Positions 1 through 5,689 of a stretch of DNA of 10,386 nt are shown here, piece by piece. The first letter of the stretch is position 1. Each line of letters starts with the position of its first letter. Both the position numbers and the translations under genes were made by a program. The stretch comes from DATKXU01 sp035528905 (lineage in GTDB: Bacteria > Armatimonadota > UBA5829 > DTJY01): the NCBI GenBank assembly GCA_035528905.1, contig DATKXU010000026.1, positions 1 through 10,386 on the forward strand, written 5' to 3'. A model generated the notes under the pieces. It was not told where the DNA came from. It worked only from the letters and a program-made list of their open reading frames with translations, and did not search any database.

Positions 1-110
1 GAAAGTATGCCATTTGTCGTACACTAGGCATGCGGGATGAGGACACCTCCTTGGATGCTTTGTTTGATGATATAACTGATACCAAAGAGCGTCCCTCTCC
101 CGCAACCCCA

Positions 111-123
111 ATGTGTAACACAT
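111..123. promoter_or_regulatory. Perfect short palindrome, possible operator
   Basis: ATGTGT and ACACAT are exact reverse complements around a single central A. The site lies about 35 bp upstream of the -35 box of the promoter that drives the aldolase-like gene, a place where an activator or repressor could bind. A palindrome this short can occur by chance, and no regulator gene is in the window to match it with. Confidence 0.3.
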
Positions 124-158
124 GTATGGTAAGCGAAGACCCGCCGTACCCCCCGGCA

Positions 159-188
159 TTGACACCGACGATGCCCATTGATTATACT
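159..188 (+). promoter_or_regulatory. Sigma70-type promoter of the aldolase-like gene
   Basis: A perfect -35 box TTGACA (159-164) and a -10 box TATACT (183-188) are separated by 18 bp. Transcription would start near 195, leaving a 5' leader of about 88 nt before the ATG at 283. No known riboswitch or strong terminator hairpin is evident in that leader. The long leader ends in a strong Shine-Dalgarno AGGAGGAG at 268-275. No convincing gene lies in 1-282. Confidence 0.65.
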
Positions 189-282
189 TTCCAAGGGCAT
201 GGTGTGAAGGCGCTTGTAAATCCCCCCTTACCTCAGGCGTAAAAGTCACCTGCGCACGACTAGATTCAGGAGGAGTATTGTA

Positions 283-2340
283 ATGCCAAGTTCCTGTTGC
301 CCCGGCGCCGATAACAAATGCTGCTGTGTCGCCGGAAGCTCGCCCGATATCGCATCGCAAACCATTATCGGCCTTGTCACGGGCAAAGACCCCCGCGCTG
401 AGGGCATGATGCCCGGCTGGGCCGTCGAAGTCGCCCGCCAGAAGCTGCTGTTTCTCACCGCGCCGGCGGCCTTCCCTGCCCGGTTGAAGGCCGTAAGCGA
501 CGAGCTGTGCTGCCTCTTCCAGCAAGAGGGCATCGAAGTGCACACCAACTGCATCGCGTTCCTGCTGGGGATCGCGGACTCGCTGAACTCCGCCGTCGAG
601 CTGCAGCACAACTTGCAAAACTCGGAGTTGCACGGCGAGGGGACTCTGTCGGATGCCGATGTAGCGACGTGCTATGAGAAAGCTGCTAACCTGGTGCTCG
701 CGTGCGAGAAGCAGTCGCCGGATGCGGCAAGAGCGGCCCTCGATTCAGTCAAGGCGGAGGATTTGGCCGTCAACAAGGGCGACAATCTCTACATCGCATG
801 GGCGAAGAATTGGGAAGTTGAACGCGGAGCGGATCCATACTCCTCGGTATCAGAGTTTCTGCAGTGCTTCAAAGCCCTCTACAGCCCTGAGACCTACTAC
901 GTGGCGCTGTTCCTGGCCTGGAAGAGGGGCGAAACCAGAACGCAGTTCTTCAACGACTACGGCCTCCATGCGGCCAGGTGCCGGAAGATCGGAAGCCTCG
1001 GAGGCACTACCAATCCCGCGATCGCGGTCATGGGCGAGGACGACCTCGACGGCAAGGGCAACGTCCACGGCGAGGAGGCGACGCGGTTCATCACGAGCCG
1101 GCCGAACAAGTGGCGCGAGGTCAGGAAGGTCATCGCCCGCGAGCAGCTTCAGCGCGGCGAGCAGGATGACTGGGCCGGGACCGCCTTTACCGAGTGGGTC
1201 GTCGTTGATGCCATGCTCGGCCTCCGCTCGGTGTTCCTGCTGGAGGGGCTGGGTCGAGTCGCGTTCCAGCTAAGGCCCGACTGGCACTGCGACGAGAAGA
1301 AGCTGGCCTACGCCGGAGGTCAAATCTACGAGCAGCTCGGACGGCGGATGAAGGTATTCGACGACATCCTCCTGGAAGGCGCGGGCGAGCCGTATGCGAG
1401 CATCGCGGCGCCCAGAGTCGGCAAGCCGAACAACCATTTCAAGATTTCATGCACGTCCCAGGTGGCGCTGAATATCGTCCGCGCGTTCAACGCGGGCCGT
1501 CACCCGGATTACCCGGATGCCCTAAAGGAGCGCATGTTCACCAACATGACCCTCAGCTACGAAGTCTCGCAGATGACGGCGACCTGGCTCGCGCTCGAGC
1601 AGGGTTTGGCCGAGTACGAGAGGCGGACGGGCGAAAAAGTGGACGACGGCAAGGGCGGGTCGGTCATCACCAGCATGATCGGGCGGTTCAACGACGCCAT
1701 CCGCGTGTATCGCGTCGAGCATCTTCTGGCCGCGCTGCCCGAAGGCTCGCGTTTCAAGGCCGAGATCAAACCGTCCGCCGTTAAGTCGCTGACGGACGCT
1801 CCGCTCAATACGGACGAGTTCAAGGCCGAGGTTGCCAAAGCCGGCGTGGAGTTCGACCCGGAGGCTGAGGAGGATGCCATTGACCGCGCAGGCACCCTGT
1901 GCACGAAGCGCGCCGTGATGCACATTCAGCACAAATACGGCACGGACCGCACCCGAATACTCACGGCGTCGAAGCGGAACTTCGCCCAGAATACCGAGCT
2001 GCTGGACGTTCCGTTCTCAACCGATTTCGGCAACATCCAGCGGGCATATCTCGATCTGAAGATGACCGGGATGCTGAAGGTGGAATCCTGGCGCACGATA
2101 TACGACGGTATGAATCCCGACGGCACGCCCGTTGCAGGCTCGATCTGGGACAAGCGGAATCGGGTTCTGGCGAGGATCTGGCCGGACTGGGTGAAGGCGT
2201 TCGACCCGGACGGCGTGCGCCCCGAGGAGTACATCAACGCGATCTACGTGCCGCCGACGCTGAACCAGTTCATCGGCTTCTGGAACGAGAACGTCGCCCG
2301 CGCAAAAGCGGCCCGGGAAGCGGCGGAGCGTGGCGGTTAG
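283..2340 (+). CDS. Transaldolase / fructose-6-phosphate aldolase superfamily protein with long N-terminal extension
   Basis: This is probably a cytosolic class I (Schiff-base) aldolase or transaldolase on sugar phosphates. Family landmarks appear in order: FND (223-225, Asp225 like TalB Asp17), TTNPAI (242-247), RVAFQL (325-330), HFKIS with Lys387 as candidate Schiff-base lysine, NMTLS (421-425), IGR (466-468) and TASKRN (561-566, like the TalB ASFRN phosphate-binding motif). Gln329 sits where transaldolases carry the catalytic Glu (TalB Glu96) and where FSA-type aldolases carry Gln59. Met465 replaces the Phe/Tyr that distinguishes TalB from FSA. At 685 aa it is about twice the size of E. 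coli TalB. The first ~220 residues are an unrecognised, mostly helical region with a Cys-rich start (CC at 5-6, CCC at 13-15), and further insertions occur within the barrel. The start is fixed by AGGAGGAG seven bases upstream. True substrate unknown. Confidence 0.75.
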   Translation: MPSSCCPGADNKCCCVAGSSPDIASQTIIGLVTGKDPRAEGMMPGWAVEVARQKLLFLTAPAAFPARLKAVSDELCCLFQQEGIEVHTNCIAFLLGIADSLNSAVELQHNLQNSELHGEGTLSDADVATCYEKAANLVLACEKQSPDAARAALDSVKAEDLAVNKGDNLYIAWAKNWEVERGADPYSSVSEFLQCFKALYSPETYYVALFLAWKRGETRTQFFNDYGLHAARCRKIGSLGGTTNPAIAVMGEDDLDGKGNVHGEEATRFITSRPNKWREVRKVIAREQLQRGEQDDWAGTAFTEWVVVDAMLGLRSVFLLEGLGRVAFQLRPDWHCDEKKLAYAGGQIYEQLGRRMKVFDDILLEGAGEPYASIAAPRVGKPNNHFKISCTSQVALNIVRAFNAGRHPDYPDALKERMFTNMTLSYEVSQMTATWLALEQGLAEYERRTGEKVDDGKGGSVITSMIGRFNDAIRVYRVEHLLAALPEGSRFKAEIKPSAVKSLTDAPLNTDEFKAEVAKAGVEFDPEAEEDAIDRAGTLCTKRAVMHIQHKYGTDRTRILTASKRNFAQNTELLDVPFSTDFGNIQRAYLDLKMTGMLKVESWRTIYDGMNPDGTPVAGSIWDKRNRVLARIWPDWVKAFDPDGVRPEEYINAIYVPPTLNQFIGFWNENVARAKAAREAAERGG

Positions 2341-2383
2341 TGCACGCACAGAGAAGGCCGTTCCGAGCCGTGAAACCCAGTCG

Positions 2384-2411
2384 TTCGGCTCAGCGGGAGG
2401 TTCGCCCTCCC
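2384..2411 (+). repeat. REP element copy 1
   Basis: A 28-bp element beginning TTCGGCTCAGC and containing the hairpin GGGAGG (2395-2400), loop TTCGC, CCTCCC (2406-2411). It matches copies 3 and 4 on the other side of the transposase gene except for one or two bases. It lies 43 bp after the stop codon of the aldolase-like gene. Confidence 0.8.
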
Positions 2412-2461
2412 ATGGCACCAATCCGTAGACTGAGCCGGGAGGGCGAACCTCCTGGTGAGCC
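2387..2461. other. Long potential hairpin from the inverted REP pair
   Basis: Positions 2387-2411 can pair with 2437-2461 at 23 of 25 positions, leaving a 25-nt loop. A competing fold pairs GGCTCAG (2387-2393) with CTGAGCC (2430-2436). The hairpin lies between the stop codons of two convergent genes, where it may protect 3' ends or attenuate read-through. There is no U-tract, so a classical Rho-independent terminator is not supported. Confidence 0.5.
2437..2461 (-). repeat. REP element copy 2, inverted
   Basis: Read on the - strand this begins GGCTCACCAGGAGG and ends CCCTCCC, matching 23 of 25 positions of copy 1 in opposite orientation. Copies 1 and 2 form a BIME-like inverted pair. Its edge is 10 bp from the transposase stop codon. 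Confidence 0.75.
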
Positions 2462-2471
2462 GCGTGTTCTC

Positions 2472-2945
2472 TTACCATGAAAGCTGGAAAACCTCACCCT
2501 GGAACGGCCAGTCGTCGGGATTGGTAGTCAGCTCATGCCTTACAGGATTTGCCCTAACGTAGTGCCATTTTTCCTCGTGGCTATCGCCCGAACGCAGCCT
2601 GGTATCCCAATGGCCGGCCTGCCAGCGGTGTGCGGGATGGCCGTGGCGTTGGGAGAACAGGGACTTCCAGTATCGGACCCACTTCTCCAATGAGATATCC
2701 ATATCCCCGCGTGCTACGAACATGTGGATGTGGTCCGGCATGAGGACGTACCTGCCCACGAGCCAACCGGTGGACTCCCGCCAGACCGACACCAGGAGAC
2801 TATGGACCTCGGAGTCGGTAAGCCACCTTTCGCGGTCCTTGGTGCACACCGTCAGGAACACGACGACAGGCCGGCCGGACGGCTCCAGAACACCGTGCGC
2901 CGGGTGTTTCCTCACAGGTAGGGATGGATGATCCGAGTTGTGCAT
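2472..2945 (-). CDS. REP-associated tyrosine transposase (RAYT, IS200-like Y1_Tnp family)
   Basis: A single-strand DNA endonuclease of the HUH family that nicks and joins REP hairpins through a phosphotyrosine bond. The 157-aa product has the HUH metal-binding pair His72-Ile-His74 within YVLMPDHIHMF (67-77). The candidate catalytic Tyr129 lies in the typical C-terminal motif WHYVRANPVRHEL (127-139). The length is normal for compact RAYTs and both key motifs are intact, so the enzyme may be active. The start at 2945 lacks a recognisable Shine-Dalgarno, which fits low expression. It is flanked on both sides by REP elements of one family, the expected arrangement for a RAYT and its substrate. 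It probably plays no metabolic part with its neighbours. Confidence 0.88.
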   Translation of the reverse strand: MHNSDHPSLPVRKHPAHGVLEPSGRPVVVFLTVCTKDRERWLTDSEVHSLLVSVWRESTGWLVGRYVLMPDHIHMFVARGDMDISLEKWVRYWKSLFSQRHGHPAHRWQAGHWDTRLRSGDSHEEKWHYVRANPVRHELTTNPDDWPFQGEVFQLSW

Positions 2946-2955
2946 GACTAGATCA

Positions 2956-2983
2956 TTCGGCTCAGCGGGAGCTTCGCCCTCCC
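2956..2983 (+). repeat. REP element copy 3
   Basis: A 28-bp copy beginning TTCGGCTCAGCGGGAG and ending in CCCTCCC. It differs from copy 1 by one base in the loop region (C for G at the sixteen/seventeen junction). It sits 10 bp upstream of the transposase start codon, so its hairpin could also influence expression of that gene. Confidence 0.8.
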
Positions 2984-2995
2984 GTCTGGTACGAT

Positions 2996-3023
2996 TTCGG
3001 CTCAGCAGGAGCTTCGCCCTCCC
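2996..3023 (+). repeat. REP element copy 4
   Basis: A 28-bp copy beginning TTCGGCTCAGCAGGAG and ending CCCTCCC, in direct orientation with copy 3 and 12 bp from it. It differs from copy 3 by a single G-to-A change. It ends four bases beyond the uxaE stop codon and would lie in the uxaE mRNA tail. Confidence 0.8.
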
Positions 3024-3027
3024 TTTC

Positions 3028-4431
3028 CTAGAACAGCAGCTTCAGGTGCGCTTCCATGTGCTCCGCGACGAAGGCGTAATGCTCCGCCTCATGTGCGTTC
3101 AGCGTCTCGCATATCTGAGGGCGTTTGTTATCCAGCAGCACGCCGTAGGATATATGGAAAAGCTGCCGCACGTTTGGCTGAGTGAAAAACCCTAACAGAT
3201 CATTGGGCAAATTGGCCGGGAAGTGCTCCCTCGCGATCGAGACGTGATATGCCTTCTTGCTCTCATCGAGATACTCCAGGCACAGCCCGTAAAGCTCCCG
3301 GAAGAGCGGCGCGTTCGCCGATGCGATCACCTTGACCGCCTGCAGCCAGCTAGTGCCGGAGGTCTTGATGTGGAAATTGCCTTCGGTGGCCTCGCCGAAG
3401 AGCCGATAGATGCTGAACTTGTCGCTGCCGGAATGGAGGCTCAGCCGGTAGCCGCCCATCTGCCTGCAAATAGCGGCGTGCGCGCGCAGTGACTTCGCCA
3501 GCGCATCCACGTTCCCCTCATAGTCCACGCCCTTCTGGAACTGGCCCGGGAACTTCGGCGCGAGGCTGCTGAAATCTATCCCGCTCCGGTGCAGGTACTC
3601 CGCCACGAACAGGTGATCCTCCACACTCGTGTCACGGCTGCCCTCGTCAATGGAGACCTCCAGGTCGAAGTCCCGAATAACGCCCTTGACGAGATCGTGG
3701 GAGCGCTTGATCTGCTCCATTGCTTTCTCATAAATCAGCGCGGATTTCAACAGCTCCTGCTCGGAGATCGGCATGTCGGCCACCTTCATTTGGGCGCACT
3801 CGGCGACGATGCTCCGGCTCAGCGCGGAGAGTTGGTCAGCGGAAGTTGCCGTGGGATCCTGCAGCCAATCGCTCACATCCAGTGTGTACATGCTGTATCC
3901 CGCGCGAGCGCCCATCATGAGGTATTCGTCGTCCTTGATGTGATCGGCATCAGCGCCGAATTTGCCGGTATAGCCCGACTCCAGCACACCCATGACCGCC
4001 TTGAGGAGCACGTCTTGAAAATCACGATTGGTCTTGATGAGTTCTCTCGGAGACTGCTGGGCAGGCACTGGAAAGACGGGATAGCGCCGGAGCACATCCA
4101 GATGCGCCGCGGATACAAGCCCCAGCCGGTCGCCCGTTCCGAACGAAGCCTGCCTGTCGCACGGCGAGGGAGAAATGGGCGCGACAGCCTTCAGCTCTTG
4201 GTAGTTCTCCCAGGTGAGCGCGTGCAGGCTGACGCTCTCGCCGGACGGGAGCTTGGCATCAAGAATGGTTGCGGACAGTTCCAGCGTTTTCCCGGCCTGC
4301 ATCAGCCCGATGGCCTTTTGCCCGTCACGCGCGGCGACGAATAGTTGGGTTGCGTCTCCGATGCTTCTGATAGACTCCGGGTAAAGGCTGAAGCCGTGCT
4401 TCTCCAATAAGGTGGTCAGTTCCTGTGTCAT
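3028..4431 (-). CDS. uxaE: Tagaturonate epimerase UxaE-family protein
   Basis: UxaE-family enzymes interconvert D-tagaturonate and D-fructuronate in the cytosol, giving a route from galacturonate into the fructuronate/mannonate branch. The 467-aa product has the expected length and the family motifs: FGTGDRLG (97-104), FGADADHIK (158-166), SLHSGSDKFSIY (331-342) and KTSGTSWLQA (356-365), followed by a helical C-terminus rich in His. The start at 4431 is supported by AAGGAG (4439-4444) seven bases upstream and by its own promoter. No other uronate genes (uxaB, uxaC, uxuA, kdgK) are in the window, so the gene is apparently detached from a pectin/galacturonate operon. It converges on the aldolase-like gene beyond the RAYT unit. 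The family call is strong; the exact substrate in this organism is inferred. Confidence 0.85.
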   Translation of the reverse strand: MTQELTTLLEKHGFSLYPESIRSIGDATQLFVAARDGQKAIGLMQAGKTLELSATILDAKLPSGESVSLHALTWENYQELKAVAPISPSPCDRQASFGTGDRLGLVSAAHLDVLRRYPVFPVPAQQSPRELIKTNRDFQDVLLKAVMGVLESGYTGKFGADADHIKDDEYLMMGARAGYSMYTLDVSDWLQDPTATSADQLSALSRSIVAECAQMKVADMPISEQELLKSALIYEKAMEQIKRSHDLVKGVIRDFDLEVSIDEGSRDTSVEDHLFVAEYLHRSGIDFSSLAPKFPGQFQKGVDYEGNVDALAKSLRAHAAICRQMGGYRLSLHSGSDKFSIYRLFGEATEGNFHIKTSGTSWLQAVKVIASANAPLFRELYGLCLEYLDESKKAYHVSIAREHFPANLPNDLLGFFTQPNVRQLFHISYGVLLDNKRPQICETLNAHEAEHYAFVAEHMEAHLKLLF

Positions 4432-4469
4432 GGATATGCTCCTTGTGTATTATCTGGTGCGGCCGCTAG

Positions 4470-4499
4470 AGTATAGCATGTCCTTCTTCGGCCTGTACA
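4470..4499 (-). promoter_or_regulatory. Promoter of uxaE
   Basis: On the - strand, TGTACA (4494-4499) and TATACT (4470-4475) are separated by 18 bp. The -10 box is preceded by TGC, making an extended -10 (TGCTATACT). The start would be near 4463, giving a leader of about 32 nt before the uxaE ATG. This argues that uxaE is transcribed separately from the upstream DUF1540 gene. Confidence 0.5.
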
Positions 4500-4547
4500 G
4501 CCACTCCAGTGTGGATCGGGGTTGTTTCGGCAATTGCGAGAGGCAAG

Positions 4548-4583
4548 CTGCGGGAACGCCTGAGGAGGTGGCCGTTCCCGCAG
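4548..4583. other. 11-bp perfect inverted repeat downstream of the DUF1540 gene
   Basis: CTGCGGGAACG (4548-4558) and CGTTCCCGCAG (4573-4583) are perfect reverse complements around a 14-nt loop. The repeat begins 24 bp past the DUF1540 stop codon, so it could end or stabilise that transcript. Neither strand has a run of T after the stem, so it is not a textbook intrinsic terminator. Confidence 0.5.
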
Positions 4584-4607
4584 TTTGGGTCAAACGTGCG
4601 GCGCGGT

Positions 4608-4820
4608 TTAAAAGGTGGCGGCGCCCGGCGTCCGGCCGGGAATGTGCATGTTCTTCGTGTACGTGTTGCAGTCGGCGTGGTCCTGATGGAAGTTCACCAT
4701 GACCCCGGCATCGGCGACGCACCGGCTGGCGTCATTCCACTTGCAGTCCTGCGCGGTGCAGACCATGACCTTGCCCTCGCTAAGGCTTTCCGCGCCCATC
4801 ATGCCTTCGTGGTGATGCAT
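4608..4820 (-). CDS. DUF1540-type small cysteine protein
   Basis: A 70-aa protein with four cysteines (21, 26, 34, 51) in the spacing typical of DUF1540. The core runs from CTAQDCKWND, through a Cys in a short Ala/Asp-rich loop, to the last Cys in DCNTY. Such domains are thought to bind a metal through the cysteines. Their function is unknown. A His-rich N-terminus (MHHH, then further His at 45 and 48) could add metal affinity. The start is fixed by AAGGAGGG (4828-4835) seven bases upstream. It is likely cytosolic, since there is no signal peptide or membrane segment. It lies between the activase and uxaE on the same strand, with gaps of 139 bp and 176 bp, so co-transcription is uncertain. 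Confidence 0.8.
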   Translation of the reverse strand: MHHHEGMMGAESLSEGKVMVCTAQDCKWNDASRCVADAGVMVNFHQDHADCNTYTKNMHIPGRTPGAATF

Positions 4821-4893
4821 ATTGAATCCCTCCTTCGGAATAGATCACGTTCATGCTACCCCGCGCGCCGTGGTCATAAACAGGGAGCCTGCT

Positions 4894-4945
4894 TGTGATG
4901 AGTGAGGAGTGATGCTGGATGCTAGCTGCCAGCGGCTAACTGCTA
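4894..4945. repeat. Low-complexity stuttering repeat
   Basis: Overlapping imperfect units such as GTGATG, GTGAGGAGTGATG, GGATGCTAGCTG and GGCTAACTGCTA make up this intergenic stretch, just beyond the 3' end of the activase gene. It resembles the stutter on the other side of that gene (5616-5685) in style but not in sequence. Origin unknown; replication slippage or a decayed mobile repeat are both possible. Confidence 0.4.
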
Positions 4946-4959
4946 TTGGCCGGCCGCTC

Positions 4960-5604
4960 TCAATACAGCCCTTCGAGCAGAACGTTCCTGCCGAGGGGGA
5001 TGGCTTCGCAGTACCGGGAGAGGCTGTCGAGGAAACACCGGTTCGCGCACAGCCCGCCGGAGACATAGAGCTTATCAGGGCGCTGGACGAAGTTATAAAC
5101 GTTGAATGCAATCCCGTGCACGAAGGCCGCCAGCGCCTTCTCGGTGGGCTCGCCGTGGATAACGGCATCGAATATCTTCTCGATCGCAAAGACGCCGCAT
5201 GTCACGGGGATTCTCTCGTCGCTTGCCGGCAGCGTGTTGAAGTCCACGCTGTAGTACTTCCCGAGCAGCTCCAGAGTGAAGCCGGTGCTTGCGCCGCACG
5301 CCTGGTTCCAGTCCAGCTTGCGGAGCTTGCGGCCGCGGAATCTGACAAATTTCGTATCCCGGCTGCCGATGTCAACTACCGTGAGATTGTCCTCTGCGAC
5401 CAGCTTAAGGCTTCCCCGGGCGAGGGCGATCAACTCGTTCTCATATTTCAGCGCGCGGTCGCGCCCCAGGTGTCCGGTCGCTACCTGAAATCGCATCGCC
5501 CGGTCGCGCAGGACGTGCTGCGTCGGCCTGATTATGACCTCGCCATCCCTAAGATTCTTGATCTTGCTCCACGAGCTTCCGCAGTCGGCAATCAATGTTG
5601 ACAT
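4960..5604 (-). CDS. HgdC/BadF-type ATPase, 2-hydroxyacyl-CoA dehydratase activase family
   Basis: Activases of this ASKHA family are homodimers holding one [4Fe-4S] cluster between subunits. They use ATP to push a single low-potential electron into a partner enzyme. The 214-aa product shows the nucleotide-binding motifs ADCGSSWSK (6-14), VVDIGSRDTK (76-85) and YVSGGLCANR (180-189). Both cluster cysteines are present: Cys103 in QACGASTG and Cys136 in IPVTCGVFA, matching Cys127 and Cys166 of HgdC. It is about 45 residues shorter than HgdC, mainly between the first phosphate motif and ATGHLGRD (42-49). The start precedes the first motif by five residues and no upstream alternative exists, yet no Shine-Dalgarno is visible. 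The adjacent upstream gene is the likely electron acceptor. No CoA-transferase or full HgdAB genes are nearby, so the substrate is unknown. Confidence 0.8.
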   Translation of the reverse strand: MSTLIADCGSSWSKIKNLRDGEVIIRPTQHVLRDRAMRFQVATGHLGRDRALKYENELIALARGSLKLVAEDNLTVVDIGSRDTKFVRFRGRKLRKLDWNQACGASTGFTLELLGKYYSVDFNTLPASDERIPVTCGVFAIEKIFDAVIHGEPTEKALAAFVHGIAFNVYNFVQRPDKLYVSGGLCANRCFLDSLSRYCEAIPLGRNVLLEGLY

Positions 5605-5615
5605 GGCAGAAAACT

Positions 5616-5685
5616 GATTCGTGATTCGTGATGCGTGACTAAAACAGCCTGGTGCCCTCGCGTATCACGCATTACGCATCACGCC
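5616..5685. repeat. Inverted stuttering repeat between activase and partner genes
   Basis: The left arm (5620-5638) is made of CGTGATT/CGTGATG-like units. The right arm (5665-5683) is its reverse complement at 17 of 19 positions, with a 26-nt loop. The arms end 4 bp from the stop of the upstream gene and within about a dozen bases of the activase ATG, so the repeat fills almost the whole 85-bp gap. In the mRNA it would fold just ahead of a start codon lacking a Shine-Dalgarno. It could be a mobile palindrome or a translational control element. Confidence 0.65.
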
Positions 5686-5689
5686 TTCC

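Larger units (their letters stand above)
2384..3023 (-). mobile_element. RAYT unit: REP-associated tyrosine transposase with flanking REP palindromes
   Basis: One IS200-like HUH/Y1 transposase gene (2472-2945) is bracketed by four copies of a ~28-bp palindromic element. Two inverted copies lie beyond its 3' end (2384-2411 and 2437-2461) and two direct copies beyond its 5' end (2956-2983 and 2996-3023). In known RAYT systems the single-copy, domesticated transposase recognises REP hairpins of the same family scattered over the genome. The unit sits exactly between the convergent ends of the aldolase-like gene and uxaE. I see no target-site duplications or IS termini, so this looks like a resident RAYT locus and not a complete insertion sequence. 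Confidence 0.7.

Noticed and set aside
30..242. Open frame of 70 codons on the + strand
   Set aside because: It has no ribosome site, spans the promoter of the next gene and its translation resembles no protein.
2384..3023. CRISPR-like array
   Set aside because: The four copies are hairpin REP elements in mixed orientation, are not evenly spaced and have no cas genes nearby.
3589..4344. Long + strand frame inside uxaE
   Set aside because: It is the antisense shadow of a well-supported UxaE gene; the composition is typical of GC-rich shadow frames.
4548..4583. Rho-independent terminator
   Set aside because: The stem is perfect but neither strand has a T-run after it, so only an inverted repeat is reported.
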